Shown here piece after piece: positions 49,821 to 62,604 of a DNA stretch of 64,000 nucleotides. The notes under the pieces were generated by a model. The model saw only the letters and a program-made list of their open reading frames with translations. It ran no database searches and was not told the DNA's origin. How positions within the stretch are numbered: the first letter of the stretch is position 1; each line of letters starts with the position of its first letter. Both the position numbers and the translations under genes were made by a program. Source of the DNA: Whitmania pigra (Eukaryota > Annelida > Clitellata > Hirudinida > Haemopidae); NCBI GenBank assembly GCA_021613335.1, contig JAJTWR010000011.1, positions 258,501 through 322,500 of the forward strand, given 5' to 3'.

Positions 49821-52075
49821 AAAACATGTCATGAATTATCACCTAAAGAGACAAATCATAAATCTCAAGACCATGAATCTTAGTACATTTCTTACATTTT
49901 CAGCTGAGAAAATGAGAAAATTTTCAGTCGATCACTCCATGAGCAGATTTGCAAAACACAATAATTCGGTCTCATTATTAAATCAACGTTGCTGTAGCAA
50001 TATTGTTAAGTAGCAATTTATTAATAATTACATTTTACAATCATCAAAGCACATTGAAAAATATTTGAAGTTCATGCAGAGATCATTAAAGTTTATCAGG
50101 AATAGAAGGGTTACTTGAACTGAGAGTGAGTGCGACATCATATATATATATATATACAAAATCCACTAATAATAATTAACTATTAAGATTAATTCACATT
50201 AATGTAGATCACCGATTTTGATTGTCTAGAAATGTGAAATCTGAAATTTTCTACATTGCGACACATCCAGCTGTTTAATAAACGAGAAAATAGTGAAAGT
50301 TTGAAAGCAAAATATTAATCGAATGTCAATGAGTACAAGTCACGACGTAACACTATTTTTAAACTAAAAATAACGACAGTAAATTTCAAAAAGGGGTGTT
50401 TTCCTCGTAATTTTTCACCACCGGAATGAAAGCTCATCTCGTCCTAAGTTTCAAAATTGGCCACGGCTTGGCACAAGACACACTTCATATAAGAACAAAG
50501 CATATCATCCCATTTAAGATCAGCACTGATCAAGGTCATGCAACTTTCCGGTGGAAACAGGAATCCGCTGGGTTGTTGAAAACCCCAATTAGTAAACCCA
50601 GTCGTGTAGGATTCGAACGCGTTCGGTTTCCATTTGAATGGGGAATTCCCGACATTTGGATTGTCCCTCTGCCCTCCGATCCAGATTCGGTTGCTGGTCG
50701 GTGAATCTGGCGTAAAACAGGGACTGTAGAATGGATTAACTGCAAAAGTTACAGTGTTATGGTTCAGCAAATAAATATTAGAATAATTATACAACAAAAT
50801 ATTAAATTCTGGTGTTATACATTGAGACTTTGTCAGCCAGTAAGTGAAGGCGTCTCTCAACTCCGTAGTGTTTCCAATGGCTGGAAAGGCATTATCGAGA
50901 GAGTTGCAAAGTGACCTGGCGTCGTTCCAATTCCACGCTCCCATCCGGAGAGAGATACAGCTTTTCCATTGTGGCAAGATCATGAAGTCACGCCTGCAAA
51001 TGCCTTTAGAAAAAGCGTGTAAATAAATTTATTTGTTCAATAATTATTATTATAATTAGTAATATTAAAATTATTAATGGCACGTTAAAAATAATCTTAA
51101 CTAACTCGAAAGCAGAAAAGTCTCACTAGTAAGTTTTTAGTTTAAAATATTATCAGTTAATATTCATCAAGTATTCTCAGCCTAACCGACTTTCTGGTAG
51201 ACTTCACACGGCCCCAAATAATTCAAAGTAAAAAAGGCCATAAACGGATTGTAGGTTGTGCCAAAAGGGTCCCAGGTTTGAAGCATGTCGCATCTCTTGA
51301 GGTAAGGGTAATATTGGACCCTCAGGCACACTATGGATTCTTCGTTCATGCACCTCAGCATGCACTTGAGGGCAGAATTGGCCTTAGAAATCAAGCTTCC
51401 CTTCATCTCAAAGCAGTCGTTAACTATTTCAAATCTCCTTTCATAGATTTTGTTCAACTCCTTCTGAGATTGACAGGTCTTGAGCAACAAGCCAATCACG
51501 ATAAACACTGTTAAACTGGGCATTCTGTTACACAGGATAAATCATCCGCGATCATTGAGAAAAAAATTTACTAAACTATGAAACAATTCAATTGGAGGCA
51601 TTCCTTTAAAAAGTCCTGGCCCTCATAAAATTCAGTTTAGGATATTTGCGACAGTTCCTTAGCAACTGATAGATCGAAGATCAGTCAATAATGGGATGAA
51701 ATTGTCTCGAGATGATTTATTTGAATTAATTCATCGAAGACACCATTTTTCGGTCATGTCCTTTTTTGCAAACAATTTGTGACCGCTCAATTGGAACGAC
51801 TCTGCAAATGATTCGGTCTACTGATTACCTTCACGCTATCGACCAAGTCTACATTGCAATTGCTTTGAAGAATTTTGCCCTGAACCATGCATTTCCAGCA
51901 TTGTTCTTCTGCTTAGACAACAGAACAAGTCTGGAAAAATAGTCAACTTATAATTAACTAATTCCTGAGCTTGCAAAGCATACTGCTCTTCGCAAATATA
52001 GGAATAAGGAATAATTAACCTTATAAGCCAGTGTCTACCAATAGTTAGATTGATAAGATTACCCAAATGCATCCC
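49821..52075. repeat. Tandem segmental duplication, right unit
   Basis: Direct copy of 47474-49810, carrying the full-length lectin gene. It includes shared 3' flank (AAATCTCAAGACCATGAATC) and 5' flank (CCATTTTTCGGTCATGTC versus the left copy), so the duplication covers the whole transcription unit. Confidence 0.9.
50444..51523 (-). CDS. Secreted PAN-like + C-type-lectin protein, full-length paralog
   Basis: Exon 1 is 51523-51187 and exon 2 is 51003-50444 (TAG), joined in phase 1, 298 residues. Signal peptide MPSLTVFIVIGLLLKTCQS. Residues about 30-112 form a Cys-rich PAN/apple-like region (NDCFEMKGS, CMLRCMNEE, VCLRVQYYP, CDMLQ). Residues 113-298 form a long-form C-type-lectin domain: ICRRDF, WKSCISL, WNWNDARSLC, WIGGQRD, FTNWGFQQPS, ESCMTL, KWDDMLC, CVLCQ. 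The QPS in place of QPD/EPN and WDD in place of WND leave sugar specificity open. The exon 1 donor is GTTAGG, weaker than the GTAAGA of the left copy. Likely an extracellular recognition or mucus protein. Confidence 0.88.
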
Positions 52076-52079
52076 ACTT

Positions 52080-53027
52080 AAACCTAATTAGGTTCAAAAT
52101 CGAACAAATGGTAGAACTGATTGAACTACAAAATAAAAAAACTCCTTTTACAGAGTCTCATGCAAGGCTTTAGCTTTGTTAAGCTAAACGATTGTTTGCC
52201 GGATTGTTTGATAATTGATTGATTGAAAAGTTAGATCAACGAACAAATGTAAAACTTTTAAGCGCAGTTTATCTACAGTCGGTAAAAATTTACAGACAGT
52301 AAGAAGAGATATTGCAAGGCCGGACTCGAGGCATTCGCAAGACCGCAAGCAAGACCTTACACTCGAACAGAATCGAGGAGAATGATCTCTGTCAAAGAAG
52401 AAGCCTTGAAGGGGGGAATCTGAATGTCTCAAACGGGAATGAATGAGTGAATGAATGAATAGGTGAATGACAAACGTGCAGTTCAAATAATCCATGAATG
52501 AACGACCAGAACTAAATTCTGAAGAGAATCATTTCTAATTAATTAAATGATTTTGAACCAAGTGACCCAGAAAATCCATTGCATTGTTTTGGGGGCCGAG
52601 AAATGCAAACAAGAAACCAAATTCCACACAACACTGTTATGACATCAGCAGTCCAAAGACAGCCTCTCACAACAACAATGGGTAGTGTTGATTCTAGCGG
52701 CAATCAATCACTGATTTAAGTTGCAATCAGTTACTGCTTAGCAACCTATTAACTCATTAATCACGTAATATATTTAAGTAATTAAAAAGCGATTAATCGA
52801 ATTTACATGCTTCAACCGAGGTTAATTGAAGGCAATGAAAGCAATCAACTGTTGATTGAAGACGTTTTACAATTAGTTAACTAAATCAATTAATCAGACG
52901 ACATGCTATTATTATTAAACAATAAGCCGAGTAACCATGATTTAAACGGCAATCATCATGGTAAATAAGAGACCAACACTCTCACTACTATTAATGTTAG
53001 TACTATTATTATCATTATTATTTATTA

Positions 53028-53059
<32 letters not shown>

Positions 53060-53843
53060 CCATGCAACATAGTACTAAAAATTGAATGTGATAAATGGCT
53101 ATGGAGACATTGCTTGATATTGAAGAACAGAGTGGAATGTAAAACGAACCACTGCGAAGAATGAATATTTAATTATAATTACAAGCTCAAATCGTTTCTT
53201 TGATAACAATAAAAATTTAAAGCAAAATTCATTATCTGTAGGTCCGCTCTAGAGTGATGATGATGTTCATAAAAATAATTAAGCAACAAATTAATCAAGT
53301 AATAAGTTAAATAATAACTACAATCACATCCTGTAATGTCAACTATGCAACTTCTTCCAACGAAGATGGGCTTCCAAGATCATCCTGGTACGAGCAGATT
53401 GAGGCCGTTGAGATGTTGATAATGATAGTCACCACCACCATCACCATCACCAGCATCATCATCATCATCACTAGTTCTAATAAGGAGATGATGAGATGAG
53501 AGGAAACAACGTAAGTCCTCGCATCAGAAGTTTAAGAAAATAAACTGAAGTTCAAAACCACCTCAACACTAAACAATTCCCTTTCATTCGAACTACAATG
53601 GAATCAGTCATCATCATCATCATCATAATAGCCACAGACAAGAAAACCAACAGAATGGCAAAAAAACTGGATTGCAAAATGACCTTCATCATCATCATCA
53701 AAGTCGCCGTCATCATCATCATCATCCTCATCATCGTTCTGCGCCAATCACCTTCGAGGACCACAAATCACCATCCAATCATTTCATCATCTGGACCCCC
53801 ACCATCATCTTTGTTGTCATCCTCTCCAACATATTCTTCTTCA
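52080..53843. other. Intergenic with microsatellites
   Basis: No gene supported. It holds (TTA)n around 53020-53058, ATC runs at 53440-53470, 53605-53625 and 53690-53745, and GAATGA repeats near 52438. The stretch beside 53844 is the 3' UTR of the TMX1-like gene. Confidence 0.5.
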
Positions 53844-56647
53844 TTATTTCTTCTTGTCATCTTCCAGTTCTTCAATGTTGTCATGGTGATCATCATCATC
53901 GTCGTCGTCGTCATCGTCGTAGTCATCACCATGAGATGCCTTCTTCCGTCTCCTCGGTTCCCCGCTCCCTGCGTCCTTCTTCGGCTCCTCCCCCTCGTCG
54001 TCTGCCTCCTGATCTTCGACTCCTGCCGTTTCATCTTCCCCCTCGTCATCATCATCTTCCTCCTCCTCCTCTTCCGATTGACCTTCGACCCCCTTGTTGT
54101 CGTCGTCGACGACATCCTCTTCGGTGTCAACCAGGGGCGTTTCCATGCCAAAAGGGTCGGCCTGGTTCAAGGGAAACGAGAATAATTATATAATTGATTA
54201 AACTTCAATTGATGATGAATGATGTGCTAATTAAAGTTATAATAATAATCATATAACTGATTAGAGTTCAAATGTTGATGATGTCGTTTGGATGGAATGA
54301 ACTTAATAATAATTAATGATTTAAAAACTCACCCTCTTCTTCTGTTCGTCTGGAGTGACTGGTCCCAGGCTCAAGTCGCAGAGGAAGACGATGAACTGAA
54401 AACAAGAACTGAATACATAATCACCTGAAAATATCATGAACTGAATACAACGCGAACTGAAAAATCAGCCAATAATGATTCTCAGGAATCAATCGTTCAA
54501 CAACGTCCAACAAACTACTTAGATCAACTTAATTAATAATAATAATTAACAATAACAAAGTCAATGCAACTTTCATCAAAATGAAATCAATATTGCATCG
54601 CAAACCATGGCCAACCTAATCATCCTCTGTGATATGAAATTATTGCATTGCGTTGTAATATCCCTTACATTCCTATCTATGATATCGAACCAATGCCTTA
54701 GATATCAAACACCCAATCAAATTCAAAGCAATTACAATTTTCAACCAATCAAATTCAAATAATTTTTGAATTTCAACCAATCAAATTCAAATAATTTTTG
54801 AATTTCAACCAATCAAATTCAAATCATTTTTGAATTTCAACCAATCAAAACCACGACTGACCAGGCCAAAGAGAAGTCCAACGAAGATGGTGAACAGTGC
54901 AAAGGCAATGTAAGACATCCACACGGGCACGCCCCACTTTTCTGTGATGTGAGTGTGGAAGTTCTGTTAGGAAGATAGAAGTATGTATCCATTATCATGA
55001 TAATAATAATAATAATAGTAATAATAACAATAATAATAATAATAATTACTGGGTTTTAAATGATAAATAACATTTTAAATGATGAGGCTCAATTTTTTAA
55101 TTTAATAATAATTATACCTATGATGATGATGATAACAATGAAAGAAGAGGAAAGACTTAGAAAACAAGCTCACTATCTCGTTAATTCCTTACATTCATGG
55201 TTCACAGTTTTATTGTAATTGAATAATTAGTAATTAATGTATTAATTTCATCACATTATAATATTACGATCATCACATTATAATATTATAATATAGATTA
55301 TTAAACAACTTAAATAACACTCACCCTCAAGGCCATGGACAGCCTGAAGAAGGTACCGAGGGCTGCCATGCTGCAAGGAACAATGGAAGACAATTGAAGA
55401 TAAGTTAGGATAAGATATGTTTAGAAGAATCACTCTAATAATAATAATAATAACAACAATAATAATAATAATAACAACAATAATAACAATAATAATAATA
55501 ACATCAATATGTTATTACATCCTACTTGATCACCACAATTACAAGTGTCATGGTGTTAAATTCATCTGTTGTTCATCCACTCCAGTAAATTTGATTTTAA
55601 AAATTTCAGATGGAAAAGACGATTTATCGATTCACGCATTCGATAAATTGAACATCACAATTCACAAACTAACACGAGCACTTAATCGAACACCTTTTAA
55701 ATACATCACCAAATATTACTATTATTATTAAATCCATTCGACTCTAAACTCTCTCCTTAGACAACAACAACAACAACAACACCCTTATCAACCACGGATA
55801 CTCACTGACAGGAGGTCGGTGATATGTACCAGGGCACCACGGGGATGTCCATCCACCCCTCCTCGAGGACAAAGTGCCTCAGAGCTTCCTTCGACCGAAC
55901 CCCGCTGTACATTCGAATCTCGCCGTCCTGGATCCTGGAAAAAAGAAATCAAGGACGTTGAAATGGTTGTTGTGGAAAACAAAATTTTAATTTGTACTTC
56001 TGATAGTTATTATAATTACTTTTATGACAGTTTTTAAATTATTGATTAAACAATGAAGTGAACAAGATCAGAATTAAATCTACAGCAATAACTTTTTTTT
56101 TGTAATATAGTAGTTTTTATAATACAGTAATAAAAGTTATACATATTTAAAAACCAATAATTATTAATTATTCATTTGTTTCTGAATACATCAAATAATG
56201 CTTAATCACAACACTTAACGAGAAGTTATGATTTTAATTAATGATGATAATAAAGCCTTCTGAGCATGTCCACAACAAATATAAATAAATATTCAACCTA
56301 CGGTCGACTCATAAAAGATGTTTTTATCCACAAAAAACAAATTTAAAATAGTAGAAATAATCTGAATTATATCTGATAAATGTCTAATTCATCTACAAAA
56401 ACAAAGATATTATTAACAAAGAAAATGTAAATATTCACATATAAAAACAAAAATATTATTATATTTCCTTCATGTACAAAAACATCAATTATACATTTTC
56501 ATGTACGAAAGTTTGAAACTAACAAGTAGAAAGTAGGCAGGGAAGTAACAAAGAACCTGCCACTGAGTCCTGTAAAAAATAAAATCAACTCACCACTATC
56601 ATCACCATCATCACCATTGCTATCATCATCATCCTCACCATCACAAC

Positions 56648-56685
<38 letters not shown>

Positions 56686-56737
56686 CAACCATCATCATCC
56701 TCATCATCACAACCATCATCATCATCATCATCACAAC

Positions 56738-56768
<31 letters not shown>

Positions 56769-57932
56769 GTAGTCATCCTCACTGCCACCATTACCCGCAT
56801 TCAGGGAGACGTCTGCAGAGGCCGTGCAGAACCCCTCAGCGTGGAAACTCCTCGCCAAATCCTCGAAGTCCGCCTTGAACGACTGGCAGGCAGGACACCA
56901 GTTTGCGTAGCTGGAAGAGTTGAGGGTAGGAATGAGATGGTTGTGAGTTGAGGGTAGGAATGAGATGGTTGTGAGTTGAGGGTAGGAACGAGATGGTTGT
57001 GAGTTGAGGGTAGGAACGAGATGGTTGTGAGTTGAGGGTAGGAACGAGATGGTTGTGAGTTGAGGGTAGGAATGAGATGGTTGTGAGTTGAGGGTAGGAA
57101 TGAGATGGTTGTGAGTTGAGGGTAGGAACGAGATGGTAGTGATTACGATTACGATAGGAACGGATCGGAAAACTCGTTTAAAAATGTTTTTAGAAAAATT
57201 GAATGACGATCGCGCGCTTCGTGTTTTTACAATAACGCAAGTACGCCGTGCAATTATAACTGTTTCAACATGGATGTATAAATTAATTAAATTAATGTAA
57301 ATAATAAATAAATAACCAATAATGTGCACAGTGATTAACAATTTCTAGATTTGTAAATATGTTTCCAAATTAGATCAAGCACTGAAGATAAAAATTGTGC
57401 AAAAAAAGAAATAATACCACCACGACCAATTCATTTCATATTATTGCCACCTATTTAAACAAAACTTAAGTAAACAACTTATCATTCAGCTTTAATCTTA
57501 ATAAGCTTCAGTGATTCACAACAAATACTAAAATGCTTCAGAAATATGCTTTGGCTTGGAAATCATTTGACATGTTTTTATGCACACAATTCAATTACAT
57601 TAAGAAATCTTTAAGTTGCTGAAATTAAAAAAATGGCATTTCACAATGTGATACTTTTACATAAGCAACAGATGATGGCTGACATCAGTTTCAAAAATTA
57701 CAAAGTACAAACGAATCATTCAATCAATCTCAAAGGCAATCACCGTTTGCTTATTTACCGGAACAAGAACCACTAAAATTACTAACAACTTGATGACCCA
57801 TTGCCCCTTGAGAATGTCCTGCCAATCATCTTCTCCTAAATGTCTGACAGTTTCATCACACTGATGCCCATCGCCTTTCGCAACGTTAGAACAAGAAAAT
57901 ATAAGAAGGCAAAGAACAAATTTTAGGATCAT
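53844..57932 (-). CDS. Thioredoxin-related transmembrane protein (TMX1-like)
   Basis: Eight exons: 57932-57787, 56910-56795, 56569-56524, 55934-55806, 55370-55325, 54963-54862, 54395-54333, 54161-53844 (TAA), 321 residues, all GT-AG and in phase. Signal peptide at 1-19. The thioredoxin domain holds FYANWCPACQ, with the CPAC redox site at residues 54-57 identical to that of vertebrate TMX1, then LSGRFFVTSLPTFY with the cis-proline, and IQDGEIRMYSG. LSMALR and a membrane helix at about 174-200 (MSYIAFALFTIFVGLLFGL) follow, in the order of TMX1. The cytosolic tail is extremely acidic (Glu/Asp runs) with one basic patch (PRRRKK), and ends DDKKK, a lysine end that could serve ER retrieval. Role by family: ER-membrane protein disulfide oxidoreductase acting on transmembrane clients. 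Confidence 0.93.
54985..55330. repeat. Intronic (AAT)n and ATG repeats
   Basis: Intron 5 of the TMX1-like gene holds ATA/AAT runs (55000-55048), a GATGATGATG run near 55120 and a duplicated TCACATTATAATATTA. Confidence 0.7.
56595..56770 (-). repeat. (ATC)n microsatellite in TMX1-like intron 2
   Basis: CATCATC runs broken by ACAACC fill most of the 225-base intron between exons 2 and 3. The Asp-rich frame read from it on the minus strand is intronic, because the thioredoxin sequence continues across the splice (SLNAG then LSGRFF). Confidence 0.9.
56919..57142 (-). repeat. 28-base minisatellite, 8 copies, at a 3' splice site
   Basis: The unit (GTTGAGGGTAGGAATGAGAT plus GGTTGTGA on the plus strand) is repeated eight times with an AAT/AAC variant. 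On the transcribed strand it is pyrimidine-rich and ends eight bases before the acceptor of exon 2 of the TMX1-like gene. Confidence 0.97.
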
Positions 57933-58851
57933 ATTTAAATCATTAACGTTAAAAGTTAATTTATTGAAATCGCTTTATTCCGCCAGTCTAATGAGGTTTT
58001 CTAAATAAACAGAAATTGCAGAAGAAAATCTCTCAACGAAAAATACAAATAAACGCAGTTTCTACAGGAAGCGAAAAGTTTTCAGCGATGGTTAATTGAT
58101 TTTAAACTTGGTATTAACTTTCTGAACTTTCTGTGAGTAATTAATAGCAGAAAATTATAAATTATTTAAAAAAATTTATTTTGTATTTTAAAGCTTGTAA
58201 ATGCTGTGAGAAAGGAGAATAGTATAGCATCAATATTGATAATGTTTGAATATTTTAAAAAGTAAGATTAATTCAAATAAATAAATATATCTATGCAGTT
58301 ATTAATTTATAGAGTTCAAATAATTTTGCATCCATAAATTGGATAGTTAATTTATATTTAAATTAATTTAAAATGGAGACCGAATGAAAGCAAAGGATAT
58401 ATACGTCTAATGGATAATATAAATGGAATGATCTCAAGACATCAGCAATTTCAATTCCCCATGAGTTTCCTTTGATATTCACCATCAAATGGAAGCACAG
58501 TCCTGAAAGACGTCAATGGAAAGTGTTTGATCGACTTCAGAATTCCGTAGATCATGGGAAATCAAATTTCGAGTTATTACAAACACGTTAAGATGTCTTT
58601 TTGAGTCTACGGAAAAATTTTTCAAAAGAAAAAATTATGTGAGGAAATGCTTCGAGATACATAAATAGGCTGTGTCGATCTATACATTTTTATTAAAATA
58701 ATTTATTAACCGATTCAGCAATATTAATATATTATGTGTGTATTTTTTTTTAAATCAAATTATTTTATTAAGACTTAGAGTACTTTACCAAATTTTTGAT
58801 ATGTTGTAAAACAATCTTAGAACTATGAAAAAATAATTTTAAAAAAAATGT

Positions 58852-59070
58852 TGACCACCCGTTTGATATAAATAGCATTAAATATTGCGACATTTTAGTC
58901 AACGGACTTTAATCAAATAAATAAATAAATAAATAAATAAGTAAATAAGCGACATTTTAGAATTTTGCTGGCCTACTTATAAAACAAATTCAAATGAAAC
59001 TTAGCGTGTATTAAGACAATGCTAGTATGAATAAATTTTTCAAGTTTTTATTAATTAAATATGTTTCATT
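58852..59070 (+). repeat. Dispersed repeat (shared with 32279-33060)
   Basis: GACCACCCGTTTGATATAAA, ATTCAAATGAAACTTA and TTCAAGTTTTTAT match the copy inside paralog B. This copy is interrupted by a short retroposon at 58902-58953. Confidence 0.7.
58902..58953 (+). mobile_element. Short retroposon insertion with target-site duplication
   Basis: TCAACGGACTTTAATCAAAT followed by (AAAT)n is flanked on both sides by GCGACATTTTAG (58889-58900 and 58949-58960). The flanking repeat's other copy lacks this block. This proves insertion with an about 12-base duplication and defines the family whose tails occur at 24412, 33848, 37729 and 42562. Confidence 0.8.
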
Positions 59071-62000
59071 TTCTAAGTAAAAGACGATGTTTTGGGTTAA
59101 CACTTTTTTTATATAAAAGATTTCGTCAAAAACTTCTACATCAATGATATACATATTCACCAATATCCATCAGTAATCCTTGACATCATCGGAATTGTTA
59201 AAAAAAAAACTGGTTAAAAACTCGTACTTCCGCCATTACATAACATTCAACATTACATTACACTTTCGAAAGCGTAGCACCTTGTTACGAAACAAATGTC
59301 CATCCTGAATAACAGTCAAAACAAATCCCAAATTACGATGATACAAAAATTCATGTTTACACAAACATTACATTCGAAGTAAAAATAATAAAACGTGTAC
59401 AAATTTCAAAAATGGAGCAGTTCCAAGCCCCATCTTTGTAATTTGCAAATTCTTACTGGCCTCGATAAATAAGCTTAGAAAAAATAATTATTGTAAAATG
59501 CCCAGAATGGTATTATGAATATTACAACTAGTATCAGCATAGTCAGGACAGTCTCGTGCCAAATGGGGTCAAATGGGGTCAAGTCAGTGCCCGCGCATGT
59601 CAGGCAATTCAAAGTCAGTCATAAGAATCAATTGTCAAGGCAAAACAGGTTATCTCCAGATTTGCAGACATTTCAAATATCATTCTATAAATATCTTTTC
59701 AGTTCTTTAGAAATGATATCACAACGTCTCATATGTGGAAATATCGACAATTATGGTACACTACATTTTATAGGACCATAATACGACATACTATTACATA
59801 GTGTATGCCACATACACATATATATGTCCTGTAAGTTTAGTTATCCAGTCAATGATGGATATATAAAAGATGTATAATATGTTGCAAAGCATACATTCGA
59901 ATATATTTATCTAAATTTAAAGTCAAGAAGAAAATGGCAGCATAATGAAAAGATTTACGATAAGTGGGCATCCAATAAAGAGGTAGACGTTTCCAGACAT
60001 AAATAAAGCATGTAGAAGTAGCAATTTACCAATAAAAGAGCAGCATCGTTAATAATAGTTAACTATTAATGCATCCATTCGTGAATATACCATCGATATG
60101 ACAGTAGGAAATGCATCGACACGTCACACACACCTTTTGGTGCATTGTAAACACAAGCAGAATTCTACTTCTGCCCAGCAAGTGCAAAGTCAAAGAGGAG
60201 ATAATTGGTCAAAAAAATCAGAAACCACTATGGTTTCAGCTCGAGAAGGATTTCTTTGAAGACGCAAAAGTGGGTAGAAAAATATTCCTCAACAGGTATA
60301 GTCAAGAGGTATAATGCAACTCGTCCTTTGAATTTCCGCTAAAATATTCCAAAGGAATGTTATACGATGAATAATGACAGGACAAGTCTAAAAAGCATGT
60401 CAATCTTGACGAACAACGCTAATTCCACTTTAACTTTTTAAATCGTAGAAACATAAAGTTGGTAATTTATCACAGGAACAGTCAGGGATTGTGTCAGTCA
60501 CACAATTGAGAATGTTAAGCCCAATGATCAAGACTACATTTAGTCTAGAAACGTTATTTCTGAATGAATGTAAAAAGAGAGCAATATGGCCAAAGACTAA
60601 AGCTATGCAGAACTATACTTAATAGCACAATGTTTTTGACAATAAAACTACTTTATGAAATCGTAAAAAGAAATATAGGAGGTATGGAGTTGAGAAAATG
60701 TAGCAAGAGAGTTTATGAATGAGGTAAGGTGGAGACAAGTCTATTCAACAAGCACTTTCATGTCCCTAACAAAATCTTGGTGCAGATCTTTCGTTAGGGA
60801 AAATTTAAGGATGAAAATATAAATGCGATAATAGCCGATTAATAATCTCGTGATTGCAGAGTTAGAGAGATAATAGTAAATAGTTTATAACATATGGAAT
60901 AATAATTACACATCAAAATGGAACTCGTAAAGCTGAGAAAGTATCGTCTTAAATTCAGCAAGCAACGGATGCAAGCAATATTTAAAAAGAATATATTCTA
61001 TATATTACAAGTGATTTTGTAAACAGTCCTTTTGCAGGGCAGAAATACTCCATAAATTACCTGAAATGTTAAGATTAGATCGATAGACATTACAACGCAA
61101 CAGAGATACAGAAAGATACCAGATCGGCATCATTAGGACGACATTCCAAGGACGTCTTCGTGCAAGTTAGACACAAATAACTTGGAAATGAGTTACTGCA
61201 AACACAAAATAACAAAAAACAAAAATAATGATTAGCTAAAAATACCAGGCTACAACTTTAACAATAACGAAGGCATTGTACTGGCAAGGATACTTTTAGC
61301 CACAAGAAGTACCTTTTTCAAACAAAGCTTGAAATTCGCTCGAAATTAGCGACTCAAGTCGATAAAACCTTCGATAAAAGAAAACGATTTAATGATTATT
61401 ATGTGGTTGTTGTAACCTTGGTCCGATGATGATATGGCAGAAATGATAAGACTTTGTACATTTTTTAAGTTAAGAAAGTCGTCAGGACAATTAGTTGTTT
61501 AATTCTATACGAGGAAAAACTTCATCTGTCTAGTCAGAGTTACGAATAAATAAATAAATAATTAATTAAATAAATAAATAGAAATGAAAATTAACAAATA
61601 ATTCCAAAGTAACTAAACAGATTAGTCGATGAGAGAGATTGTAATTTAAGTTCAAAAGCATTGTGAATGTTAAAGTTGAACTTCATTTTACAACCTAAAA
61701 ACTAAAAACTATAAACTAAAAATAGTTATAAAAATAAAACATTAATTCTCGATTAACGCCACCTTCTCTAAACAGGCATACTACAAATACAAGAGCGTTT
61801 ATAAACTCAAAACAATTCCTAATGAATACACAAAGCATCAATCCTACGACATCATCATCATCATCATCATCGTCAAAACATACAAAACATACAAAATAAA
61901 ATGTGAAGATACCTGATCTCGTTCGACAACTGGATTCAACTAATCGTTCCAAGTTATAAATTTGTAGCCAAATAAAAAAATACAATACTTGAATACAAGT

Positions 62001-62604
62001 AGAGGTAGCGGTTAAGAGTCTTCAAGGAATAAAGTGTAACTTAAAGTGTAATAAAAAATTTAAAAAAAATGTAAAATATAAAAAAAAATAGTGCTCTGGT
62101 AACTTTATTAAAAGTATTAAGTCTTACGTCATAGTTTGAATAAGCAACTATTCATTAATAACTGGAAGATTATTATTACATTGTCCTTTGGAAATTTGGC
62201 AAAAATTTCGACTTAACTGGGTAACGAAGGCCAATTCGTAGGAAACCAATTTACAGAGAGATCATCATCATCATCGATCGGTCGTTTAAAACAAAAATGC
62301 CAAAATGGCAATGTAGAACAACTCGTCATATTCACAAGCAACTCGCAATTCGCAAAACCAGCCCAAACGTTACAACTTATTAATTACAACTTGTACTAAC
62401 AACTGGCGACATCGTAACATTACGATACGAGAGAGTATTACTTAAAACCAATTATGTGCCAATTCCATCCCATTCCGTCATCGATTCCATTCCGTGTCGT
62501 GACATTTCCACGTCATCCGGTACAGTCATTACATTACATCGACTCTGTAAAGCTCATTCCGAGTAACATTTACACAGCCCAGCACAACGACACACCGTTC
62601 TACC

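Larger units (their letters stand above)
57933..62604. other. Long intergenic stretch without a supported gene
   Basis: AT-rich. Short ORFs (59515-59781, 60111-60314, 61716-61985) show no family features. Contains the dispersed repeat at 58852-59070 and the short retroposon at 58902-58953. The part from about 61700 to 62604 is probably 3' UTR of the carboxypeptidase gene. Confidence 0.5.

Noticed and set aside
53598..54193. Plus-strand ORFs of 173-195 codons
   Set aside because: Antisense of the acidic last exon of the TMX1-like gene plus ATC repeats; no domain pattern.
56499..57341. 280-codon minus-strand ORF spanning the TMX1-like exons 2 and 3
   Set aside because: Only 56795-56910 and 56524-56569 are exonic; the Asp-rich part is an ATC microsatellite intron and the Tyr-Pro-Gln-Leu repeats are the 28-base minisatellite.
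60111..60314. 67-codon plus-strand ORF
   Set aside because: Isolated, no family features, surrounded by AT-rich non-coding sequence.
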